Shown in pieces: positions 7,045-13,159 of a DNA stretch of 19,902 nt. The translations under genes and the position numbers were made by a program. The notes beneath the pieces were generated by a model, which searched no databases, was not told the origin of the DNA, and saw nothing but the letters and a program-made list of their open reading frames with translations. The DNA is taken from positions 1 to 19,902 of the forward strand of contig JBBQHE010000061.1 in the NCBI GenBank assembly GCA_038323655.1, written 5' to 3'. Numbering within the stretch: position 1 is the first letter of the stretch; each line of letters starts with the position of its first letter. Origin of the DNA: Humitalea sp038323655. GTDB taxonomy: Bacteria > Pseudomonadota > Alphaproteobacteria > Acetobacterales > Acetobacteraceae.

Positions 7045-8466
7045 TCAGCTTTCCGGATTGACCACGATGCAGCCCGCGCGCAGCCGGTTGCAGGTGCTTT
7101 GCGCCGCGTCACGTGACAGACCGGTCACTCGGGCGCGCCACAGCGTGGTTCGCCCCTGCAACACCGGCATGACCACAGGGCGCGACGAGGCCTGGCCGGT
7201 CGCCGCGCGGGCGGCCGCCGCAGCATCCCGCGCCTGCTGTTCAGAGGAAAATGCGCCAACCTGCACGGCCCAGGCGCTGCCCCCGGTGATGGCGACCGGG
7301 CGTGCGCCGGCGGGGAGCGTGCCGGCCGATGCGGTGGACAGCAAACCCAGGCTGCGCGGCGCCGTGGGCGGCTGCGGCGCAGCGGCGGCAAGCCGCGTCT
7401 GCCCGGCAGTTCGGGGGGCTGCCACCTCCACAGGGGCGCCGCGGCCGGCGGGTGCGGGCGGGCGCAGGGCGCTGGCCGGCAGTGGCGGTGCACGCAGCGA
7501 AGCGGGCGGGGCCAGCGTAGCCGGGGCGCGCAAAGCACCGGCAGCCGGCCCGATCGGCGCCAGGGTTTCTGCGGCGACGCCTGCCAGTGGCGCCTGGGCA
7601 AAATCGCCGGGGCTCACGATCGGTTCCATGCGGATCACCGGCCCGCCGGTCAGCGAGGCGATCTGCACGGGCGGCGCCGCCGGGGCCAGAGGTTCGGGGA
7701 AGGTCGCGTAGGTGCTGCCGTCGGGAATCGGTTCCATGCGCACCACTTGGCCGACCGGCCGGCTGGCAAGTTGCACCTCAGGTTCCGCCCTCGAACGCTG
7801 TTCCCGCAGTGCCATCCTGGTGCCTGCGTCCATCCGGCGCGGCCCGGCCGGCACGTTCAGCGGGATTTCCGCCGCGGCGTAGATCTCCGGCGCGACCCGC
7901 CGGTTCGGGCTGACGTCGACGATGCGCGGGCCGATCCGGGCCACGTAGTTCCGCGTCTCGTTCGGCAGGCCCCGCCCGTTCCAGAGGTAGTCTTCCAGCC
8001 GCCGCGGCCCGGCATTGTAGGCCGCCAGGAAGGCGGGGCTGCCGTAGAGGTCGTACATCTGTCGCAGATAGGCCGTCCCGGCCATGATGCTGTCCCAGGG
8101 GTGGTAGGGGTCGTCGCCCAGTCCATGGCGACTGCGCAACTCGGCATAGGTGCCGGGCATGACCTGCATCAGCCCCATCGCACCCACGGGGCTGGTCGCC
8201 GAAACCCGCCCGGCGCTTTCCTGGCGCATGACTTCGCGAATCCAGCGCTGCGGAATGTCGAACCGGGCCGAAGCGTCAGCAATATACGGGCCCCAGGGGT
8301 CGTTCGGCGGCCCCGGCGGATCGTAGGACGTCGGCCGGGCCTGGCCGAGCGAAGGCCCGGGCGCATGCTGGCGGGGCGCACCGCAGCCCGCGAGCAGGAG
8401 CAAGGTCGCCATGACGGCGACCGCGCGGGTCGCGCATGCGGAAAATCTGTGACGCAACGGTGACAT
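7045..8466 (-). CDS. Lytic transglycosylase lipoprotein (SLT domain) with C-terminal SPOR domain
   Basis: A 473-residue envelope protein. It opens with a lipoprotein signal (RHR, then a hydrophobic stretch and LLAGC, lipidated C28). The SLT catalytic domain spans about 62-175, with E83 in RQESAG as the probable catalytic acid, then SPVGAMGLMQVMPGT (92-106) and AAYNAGP (148-154), all family motifs. It should cleave peptidoglycan glycan strands to anhydro-muropeptides in the periplasm. A long Pro/Ala-rich linker (about 230-395) contains two copies of a 17-residue repeat ending in RMEPI. Residues 396-470 form a SPOR domain (AWAVQVGAFSS, then WRARVTGL), which in known proteins binds denuded septal glycan. 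The ATG at 8466 was chosen because it gives a complete lipoprotein signal. Its leader GGAAACGGGGGG is a crowded ribosome-binding site. The next in-frame ATG (8412) would leave no positively charged n-region. Confidence 0.92.
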   Translation of the reverse strand: MSPLRHRFSACATRAVAVMATLLLLAGCGAPRQHAPGPSLGQARPTSYDPPGPPNDPWGPYIADASARFDIPQRWIREVMRQESAGRVSATSPVGAMGLMQVMPGTYAELRSRHGLGDDPYHPWDSIMAGTAYLRQMYDLYGSPAFLAAYNAGPRRLEDYLWNGRGLPNETRNYVARIGPRIVDVSPNRRVAPEIYAAAEIPLNVPAGPRRMDAGTRMALREQRSRAEPEVQLASRPVGQVVRMEPIPDGSTYATFPEPLAPAAPPVQIASLTGGPVIRMEPIVSPGDFAQAPLAGVAAETLAPIGPAAGALRAPATLAPPASLRAPPLPASALRPPAPAGRGAPVEVAAPRTAGQTRLAAAAPQPPTAPRSLGLLSTASAGTLPAGARPVAITGGSAWAVQVGAFSSEQQARDAAAAARAATGQASSRPVVMPVLQGRTTLWRARVTGLSRDAAQSTCNRLRAGCIVVNPES

Positions 8467-8909
8467 CCCCCCGTTTCCGGTCTTCGTCTCGGCCTCTGGT
8501 CGCCTGTCCCACGCGATCACGACAGCGGCCATCACCGTCAGGACCACGGGCTTAGTGGACCCAGAAACACCCAGTCTCAGGCACACCGGTCACGTGCCAC
8601 CCCCCGGCACCGCGCGATCGGCTGTTGGCCCGGCCTGCTGACCAAGCCCCCCCAACACTCGATACGCTTATCCGATGCGTGGCCCCGGCGGCAAGCCGAT
8701 TGATCCGGCGCGAGCGCCACGGCGCCGCGAAGGGGCCCGCCGGCCACACCGGTTCGCATCATGCGTTATCATTCAGGCCTGCTCACACTCCAGCGAACAG
8801 GCGCTGCTCACGACCCGTTGCAGTTGGAATTTGCCTTCGGCACCGCCACACTCCCACCCGAGGGGCTCAGATCTGGAACGACGCCCGTCGTGACCTTGGA
8901 GAATCCACC
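8467..8909. other. 443-bp divergent intergenic region, no gene seen
   Basis: This separates the transglycosylase (leftward) from the glycine-zipper lipoprotein (rightward), so it must hold promoters in both directions. The open frames crossing it are extensions of the two flanking genes or other-frame frames without a ribosome-binding site. I found no convincing -35/-10 pair, no inverted repeat of note and no RNA gene. The composition is less G/C-dominated around 8655-8690 and 8755-8850, which are the likeliest promoter areas. Confidence 0.6.
8898..8902 (+). promoter_or_regulatory. Ribosome-binding site deciding the lipoprotein start
   Basis: GGAGA lies seven bases before the ATG at 8910. 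The reading frame is open far upstream (to an ATG at 8625), but only the 8910 start combines this site with a lipoprotein signal peptide, so it settles the start. Confidence 0.75.
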
Positions 8910-9446
8910 ATGGCTTACCGCAGCAGCCTGATCGTCAGCGCGCGCGCACTGGCTTGCATGACAGCACTGGGCCTCGGCCTGGCGGGGTGTGCGCCGACCA
9001 ATACCGGCACGACCTATTCGCGCGCCAGCCTGGGTCAGGCGGGCTATGTCTCCTATGGCACCGTTGTCGGTATGCGCCCGGTGCAGATCTCGGGGTCGCA
9101 GTCCGGCGTCGGCGCCGTCGCGGGGGCCGCGGCGGGTGGTGTCGCCGGGTCCTTCATCGGCGGCGACTGGCGGTCCCGGGCGCTGATGGGCATCGGCGGC
9201 GCCGTGGTCGGCGGCCTGGCCGGCAATGCGATCGAAGGCGGTGTCACGCGCGGCTCGGCGGTCGAGTTTGTCGTGCGCGAGGATCGTGGCGGCGACATCG
9301 CGGTGGTGCAGACGAATGAGGATGGCCTGTCGGTCGGTGACCGCGTGGTGGTGAACCGTGGCGACCGGACGCGCCTGTCGCGCGCTGCGGGCGGCCCGCC
9401 GCAGACCGCGGGCTTCGCGGCCCCCACGGGCGGGGTTGTCAAATAG
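8910..9446 (+). CDS. Glycine-zipper 2TM-domain outer-membrane lipoprotein (SlyB-like)
   Basis: A 178-residue lipoprotein with a type II signal ending in GLAGC (C27 lipidated). A glycine-zipper hairpin follows at about 65-112: GVGAVAGAAAGGVAGSFIGG, a short DWRSR turn, then MGIGGAVVGGLAGNAIEGG. The C-terminal part (about 116-150) has an OB-like/SH3-like strand pattern ending in SVGDRVVVNRGDRTRL, as in SlyB and related 17-kDa antigens. In known members it sits in the outer membrane and supports envelope integrity. The exact role is not established here. The ribosome-binding site GGAGA is well placed. The gene faces the transglycosylase divergently across a long control region and ends about 66 bases before the ABC permease. 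It may be transcribed alone. Confidence 0.88.
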   Translation: MAYRSSLIVSARALACMTALGLGLAGCAPTNTGTTYSRASLGQAGYVSYGTVVGMRPVQISGSQSGVGAVAGAAAGGVAGSFIGGDWRSRALMGIGGAVVGGLAGNAIEGGVTRGSAVEFVVREDRGGDIAVVQTNEDGLSVGDRVVVNRGDRTRLSRAAGGPPQTAGFAAPTGGVVK

Positions 9447-9512
9447 GCCGGTCCCGGCGCGCACTGCGGGGCGCTGGCGGAGTCATGGCGGCCCCTCTAT
9501 ACGGCTGTCCGC

Positions 9513-10358
9513 ATGCTGGCTGACGCACTTCCTTCTCCCATGTTGCTCGTGGTCAACGCCGACCAGCCTGACCACGTGGGTCGGGCCAGGCTTGACCTGC
9601 GGGAAGGTTTTGCCGCCTGGCGGCTGGCACTGGCGCTGGCCCGGCTTGACCTGCGCAACCGCTATCGTGGCTCGGTGCTGGGCCCTTTCTGGTTCACCCT
9701 GTCCTCGGCCGTCATGGTTGCGGGCCTCGGCCTGCTCTATTCGCAGCTGTTCAACCTCGACCTCGCTGGCTACCTGCCGCACCTGGCCGTCAGCCTGATC
9801 GTCTGGCAGATCATCGCGGGCCTCGCGAACGATGCCGTGACCTGCATGACCAGTGTCGAAGGCGTCATTCGCCAGATCAGGCTGCCCTACACGACCCATG
9901 CCCTGCGCTGCACCATCAGGAACGCGCTGACCGGCCTGCACCAGATCCCGCTGATCGTGATCCTGTTCGTGGCGCTGGGCCACAATCCGGGCTGGGCCGC
10001 GCTGCTGTTGATCCCTGGTCTCATCATCCTGGCGCTCAACGGGTTTGCCGTGTCACTGTTGCTCGGCATGATCTGCGCGCGCTTCCGCGACATCGGGCCG
10101 ATCATCGGCAACGTGTTGCAACTCGCCTTCTTCCTGACGCCGATCATGTGGAAGCCGGACATGCTGCGGCCAGAAATGCAGGTCTGGCTGCCGCTGAACC
10201 CATTCTACGCCATTCTGGAAACCCTGCGTGGCCCGCTGGTCGAAGGTGGCGGGCCGGGCCTGGCCTGGCTGGCGGCGATCGTCTTCACCCTTGCCAACTG
10301 CGGACTAGCCGCCGTCTTCTTCGTCCGGTTTCGTTCCCGCATCGCCTTTTGGGTCTGA
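9513..10358 (+). CDS. ABC-2 type polysaccharide/polyol-phosphate export permease (Wzm/KpsM/TagG-like)
   Basis: A 281-residue inner-membrane protein with about six hydrophobic segments (roughly 57-80, 88-108, 142-158, 161-186, 195-213 and 250-270). Family motifs are RLDLRNRYRGSVLGPFW (44-60), ICARFRDIGPI (187-197), FFLTPIMW (206-213) and LNPFYAILETLRGPL (228-242). These belong to permeases that export lipid-linked O-antigen, capsule or teichoic-acid-type polymers. The partner ATPase starts six bases after this gene's stop. No glycosyltransferase or polymer-biosynthesis gene is in the window, so the cargo is unknown. No Shine-Dalgarno sequence precedes the ATG at 9513. A TATACG element at 9498-9503 would put transcription start almost at the ATG, so a leaderless message is possible. 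ATG at 9540 is a less likely alternative. Confidence 0.9.
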   Translation: MLADALPSPMLLVVNADQPDHVGRARLDLREGFAAWRLALALARLDLRNRYRGSVLGPFWFTLSSAVMVAGLGLLYSQLFNLDLAGYLPHLAVSLIVWQIIAGLANDAVTCMTSVEGVIRQIRLPYTTHALRCTIRNALTGLHQIPLIVILFVALGHNPGWAALLLIPGLIILALNGFAVSLLLGMICARFRDIGPIIGNVLQLAFFLTPIMWKPDMLRPEMQVWLPLNPFYAILETLRGPLVEGGGPGLAWLAAIVFTLANCGLAAVFFVRFRSRIAFWV

Positions 10359-10364
10359 GACACG

Positions 10365-11129
10365 ATGCCCGCTGAAATCGAGGCCATCAACCTCGCCATC
10401 GACTTCCCGCTGTACCACGCGCCGGCACGCAGCCTGAAGAAGCGCCTGCTGGCCAAGGCCGGCCTGCGCGTCCGCACCGACGAGAGCAACCGCGTGGTCG
10501 TCCAAGCGCTGCGCAACCTGTCCTTCACCATCGGCCACGGCGAAAGGGTGGGACTGGTCGGCCCGAATGGCGCCGGCAAGACTACGCTGTTGCGCGTGCT
10601 CGCCGGCATCTATGAACCGGTCGCCGGCAAACTGCGCGTGAATGGCGAAATCGGCAGCCTGATCGACCCCGCCGCGGGCATGGACCCCGACAGCACCGGA
10701 CGCGAAAATATCCGGCTGCGCGCCCTTTACCGCGGCCTCGACCACGAATCGGCCGCCGCACTGGAAGCTGAGGCATCAGAATTCTCAGGCCTCGGCGAAT
10801 TCCTGGACCTGCCGACACGCGGCTATTCGGCCGGCATGTCGATCCGGCTGGCCTTTGCCATGGCCACCGCCATGAAGCCTTCCATCCTGCTGATGGACGA
10901 ATGGTTCATGGCCGGCGATGCCGAGTTCATGGCCAAGGCCGACCACCGCCTGTCCCAATTGGTCAAGGACGCGGAAATCATGGTCATCGCCTCGCACGAA
11001 CTGTCCATCCTGCGCCGCTGGTGCACCCGGATCATCCGGCTGGAGGCCGGGCGGCTTACGGGCGATGGAACACCCGATGAGGTCCTGGGCCCGGAACACC
11101 CCCTGCCGGCGAGCGATTTCGCCGCCTGA
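10365..11129 (+). CDS. ABC transporter ATPase for polysaccharide export (Wzt/KpsT/TagH-like)
   Basis: A 254-residue nucleotide-binding subunit that powers the adjacent permease. Walker A is GPNGAGKTT (66-74), the ABC signature is the degenerate YSAGMSIRLAFA (154-165) usual for this subfamily in place of LSGGQ, Walker B is ILLMDEW (174-180) followed by AGDAEF, and the switch histidine is H211. The N-terminal part IDFPLYHAPARSLKKRLL is typical of O-antigen and capsule exporters. The protein ends about 40 residues after the switch histidine. It has no C-terminal carbohydrate-binding domain like that of long Wzt proteins, so export probably does not depend on recognising a modified chain end (inference). 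It is co-transcribed with the permease. The next gene is convergent. Confidence 0.92.
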   Translation: MPAEIEAINLAIDFPLYHAPARSLKKRLLAKAGLRVRTDESNRVVVQALRNLSFTIGHGERVGLVGPNGAGKTTLLRVLAGIYEPVAGKLRVNGEIGSLIDPAAGMDPDSTGRENIRLRALYRGLDHESAAALEAEASEFSGLGEFLDLPTRGYSAGMSIRLAFAMATAMKPSILLMDEWFMAGDAEFMAKADHRLSQLVKDAEIMVIASHELSILRRWCTRIIRLEAGRLTGDGTPDEVLGPEHPLPASDFAA

Positions 11130-11141
11130 GGCCGGGTGCGG

Positions 11142-11161
11142 GGCGGAGAAGGGGCTCCGCC
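11142..11161 (+). terminator. Hairpin between convergent genes, possible terminator
   Basis: GGCGGAG (11142-11148) and CTCCGCC (11155-11161) form a perfect 7-bp stem with a six-base loop, 12 bases after the ABC ATPase stop and 10 bases before the end of the NDUFS4-like gene. There is no T-run on either side, so intrinsic termination is only suggested by position and stem strength. Confidence 0.4.
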
Positions 11162-11171
11162 GCCGCGTGGT

Positions 11172-11489
11172 TCAGTGCGTCCAGTTGGTCAGGCGACCGA
11201 ACTTGAAGTTGTCGGCGTAGATTTTCGGCTTGATCGGCTTGTCTGGGGTGACCGGTTCCACCTCGTAGGCGATGCCCTGCGCCGCGGCATAGGCGCGTGC
11301 GTCCTCAAGGGTTGAGAAGCGCAGGCTGACTTCGGTGCCTTGGGTGTCGTCCGAGCCCCACCAACCGGTCAACGGGTCGAGCCGTTTTTGCGACGTGGGG
11401 GGGAAGTCCAGCACCCACTGGCCGGTCGCGGCCTGGCCGGCCTGCATCGCGGAGCGGGGCGGCCGGTGGATGCGGGCAATGCGGGTCAT
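11172..11489 (-). CDS. NADH dehydrogenase (complex I) accessory subunit, NDUFS4-like (ETC complex I subunit family)
   Basis: A 105-residue protein matching the ETC complex I subunit conserved region, related to mitochondrial NDUFS4 and found in alphaproteobacteria. Visible signature segments are RLDPLTGWWGSDDT (36-49), VSLRFSTLEDARAYAAAQG (54-72), and the C-terminal KIYADNFKFGRL...NWTH. Members are peripheral subunits that stabilise the N-module region of respiratory complex I. The core nuo genes are elsewhere. The ATG at 11489 is preceded by GAGG at a six-base distance. It sits just downstream of tRNA-Pro(UGG) on the same strand, about 18 bases away, an arrangement I recall as common in this bacterial class. 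Little doubt about the family. Confidence 0.93.
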   Translation of the reverse strand: MTRIARIHRPPRSAMQAGQAATGQWVLDFPPTSQKRLDPLTGWWGSDDTQGTEVSLRFSTLEDARAYAAAQGIAYEVEPVTPDKPIKPKIYADNFKFGRLTNWTH

Positions 11490-11507
11490 GGAAACCTCGG
11501 CAGATCA

Positions 11508-11584
11508 TGGTCGGGGCGACAGGATTCGAACCTGCGACTTCTACGTCCCAAACGTAGCGCTCTACCAGACTGAGCTACGCCCCG
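11508..11584 (-). tRNA. tRNA-Pro (anticodon UGG), CCA encoded
   Basis: On the minus strand the full cloverleaf is visible. The acceptor stem is CGGGGCG (11584-11578) pairing with CGCCCCG (11518-11512). The D arm is GCTC...GAGC, the anticodon stem is CTACG/CGTAG around the loop TTTGGGA, and the T arm is GCAGG-TTCGAAT-CCTGT. The anticodon TGG lies at 11550-11548. The discriminator A (11511) and a genomically encoded CCA (11510-11508) complete the 3' end. The CGG pattern at the 5' end is usual for proline tRNAs. Confidence 0.97.
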
Positions 11585-11613
11585 ATTAAGTGACGCATAG
11601 CCGAGTTTTCCGC

Positions 11614-11629
11614 CGCGCGATACCGCGCG
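11614..11629. repeat. Perfect GC inverted repeat with A/T flanks (hairpin)
   Basis: CGCGCG-ATAC-CGCGCG forms a perfect 6-bp stem with a four-base loop. It is flanked on the left by GTTTTCCGC and on the right by AAAAAC, so an outer GTTTT/AAAAC pairing can extend it past a bulge. It begins directly after the DUF192 stop (11635-11637, minus strand) and lies before tRNA-Pro. On the minus strand the T-run comes before the stem, so it is not a standard terminator for DUF192. A transcript-end or processing element is possible. Confidence 0.6.
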
Positions 11630-11634
11630 AAAAA

Positions 11635-12108
11635 CTACGGCGCGTTGCCGAAGATACGCTGCTGAACCCGGTCCCCGACCCGCAGTCCCAGCCGTTCCGC
11701 CGTGCCGGCCGCCAGTTCCAGCGTGGCGCGCACCGGGCCGCGGCTGTCGATGGTCGCCAGCGAATGCGGCACGGTGCGTTCAGCGATGCGATGGATGCGG
11801 CCCTCCGCGGCGATGAACACCATGTCGAGCGAGGTAATGGTGTTCATCATCCACATGCTGCTTTCGCGCGGGGCGCCCCAGTCGAACAGCATGCCTTCGT
11901 CCGGCTTCACCTCTGGGCGGAACATCAGCCCGGTCATCTGCTGTTCGGGCCGCAGCGCCATTTCGACGGTAAAGGCATGGCGGGTGCCGTCGCGGGTGGT
12001 GATGACCAGCGGTTCGGTCGGCAGGCGCGGCTGCGGCCCGGTCTGGGATTGCGCGCCCGCGATTGCGGGGGCGAGGAGCAAGAGAAGCAGGAGGGCGCGA
12101 CGGATCAT
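11635..12108 (-). CDS. DUF192 family secreted protein
   Basis: A 157-residue protein with an N-terminal signal peptide (MIRRALLLLLLLAPAIAGAQ, cleavage probably near residue 19). The DUF192 domain follows: R-x-x-QQMTGLMFR (53-64 region), EGMLFDWG, SSMWMMNTITSLDMVFI and GRIHRIAERTVPHS, all hallmarks of the family. Family function is not established; members are small periplasmic beta proteins. The ATG at 12108 was selected because it begins the signal peptide directly. Longer in-frame starts give a glycine-rich unstructured N-terminus that reads through the end of the neighbouring deacetylase. It lies 32 bases downstream of that gene and upstream of tRNA-Pro on the same strand. No clear ribosome-binding site is seen. 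Confidence 0.9.
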   Translation of the reverse strand: MIRRALLLLLLLAPAIAGAQSQTGPQPRLPTEPLVITTRDGTRHAFTVEMALRPEQQMTGLMFRPEVKPDEGMLFDWGAPRESSMWMMNTITSLDMVFIAAEGRIHRIAERTVPHSLATIDSRGPVRATLELAAGTAERLGLRVGDRVQQRIFGNAP

Positions 12109-12140
12109 GCCGCGAAGGCTCGCATGCGGCCGCCCGCATG

Positions 12141-13034
12141 TCACCCGCCAGCCACCACCCCCGCCGGCAGCCCCGCCACATGGTCGAAAACCCCACCCGC
12201 CGTGCAGATCCAAACCTGGTCCCGCCGCGCCGCGACATGCGCCAGCGCCCGGCGCAGCGCCCGCATCCGGTAGGGCTGGCCGATGATATAGGGATGCAGC
12301 GCGATCCCCATGACCTGCGGCAACCCATCCCGCACCTGGCGCAGGCGTTCGTCGAAGTCATCCACGATCATGGCGGCAAACTGTTCGGCGCCATCCTTGC
12401 GCGCGACGATCGCCGGGATGTCGTTGACCTCCTGCGGATAGGGGATGGCGAGCAGCGGGCCATGCGCCGTGCGGTGCCAGACCGGCGCATCGTCGCTGCA
12501 CCAGTTCAGCGTGTAGCGATACCCGGCCTCGGCCAACAGGTCCGGGGTTGCGAGGCTTTCGGCGATCCAGGGCGATAGCCAGCCGCGCGGCGCCCGGCCC
12601 TCGGCGGCGGCGATGGCGGCGGTCGCCTCGGCGATGAGTGCTGCTTCGGCCTCGACCGGCAAGGCAGACTGGCGCTCGCTGTTGGTACGTCCGTGGCCCG
12701 CGATCTCATCCCCTCGGGCGCGGTGTGCGGCGCAAAGATCGGGGGCGTGGTCGTACATCGCGCTGTTCAGCAGCACGGTCGCCGGCAGCGCGTATTCGTC
12801 CAGAGCCTCGATCAGCCGCCAGGCGCCGACCCTGTTGCCGTAGTCGCGCCAGGCGTAGTTCAGCACATCCGGCTGCGGCCCCCCGGGGGCCAGTTCGGCG
12901 CCCAGGCCCTCGCCGAAGGCAAAGTGCTCCAGGTTCACCCCCAGATAGACCGCAAGCCGCGCCCCATTGGGCCAGGCGTAGGGCGCGCGGCCGCGCCAGG
13001 GGTGGTGGTCGTGGCGGCCATGGGTCGGGAGCAT
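12141..13034 (-). CDS. Polysaccharide deacetylase family protein (NodB fold, PuuE-like)
   Basis: A 297-residue protein of the carbohydrate esterase 4 / PuuE-like deacetylase group, metal-dependent hydrolases of N-acyl or cyclic amide bonds. Visible elements are AVYLGVNLEHFAFGEG (28-43), WRDYGNRVGAWRL (62-74), the metal-site-type segment GDEIAGHGRTNSE (108-120), GWLSPWIAES (151-160), and the C-terminal LHPYIIGQPYRM (246-257) with H247. These segments match the allantoinase-like clade rather than chitooligosaccharide deacetylases. No purine-degradation neighbours are present, so the substrate remains open. There is no signal peptide, so it is probably cytoplasmic. The ATG at 13034 is preceded by GAAGG. 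An in-frame start at 13187 would add a low-complexity stretch encoded by the 22-bp repeat and overlap cydD. Confidence 0.87.
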   Translation of the reverse strand: MLPTHGRHDHHPWRGRAPYAWPNGARLAVYLGVNLEHFAFGEGLGAELAPGGPQPDVLNYAWRDYGNRVGAWRLIEALDEYALPATVLLNSAMYDHAPDLCAAHRARGDEIAGHGRTNSERQSALPVEAEAALIAEATAAIAAAEGRAPRGWLSPWIAESLATPDLLAEAGYRYTLNWCSDDAPVWHRTAHGPLLAIPYPQEVNDIPAIVARKDGAEQFAAMIVDDFDERLRQVRDGLPQVMGIALHPYIIGQPYRMRALRRALAHVAARRDQVWICTAGGVFDHVAGLPAGVVAGG

Positions 13035-13067
13035 CGCGGGCCTTCGTCGCTGGTCCCCCGCTTTTGG

Positions 13068-13111
13068 CCGCCCCCCGGCCACGGGGCAACCGCCCCCCGG
13101 CCACGGGGCAA
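13068..13111. repeat. 22-bp direct tandem repeat, two perfect copies
   Basis: The unit ccgccccccggccacggggc plus aa is present at 13068-13089 and again at 13090-13111, and the next bases (ccg) begin a third copy. Each unit contains CCCC...GGGG that can fold into a small hairpin. It occupies the middle of the 125-bp divergent gap between the deacetylase (start 13034) and cydD (start 13160), where promoters for both should lie. Confidence 0.9.
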
Positions 13112-13159
13112 CCGGGGGTGCATGGCGGGCCGCCGCGGGATGGGCTAGCAAATCAGCCG

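Noticed and set aside
8625..8909. Upstream extension of the glycine-zipper lipoprotein by 95 codons
   Set aside because: It would bury the lipoprotein signal peptide. The ribosome-binding site at 8898-8902 and the signal support the start at 8910.
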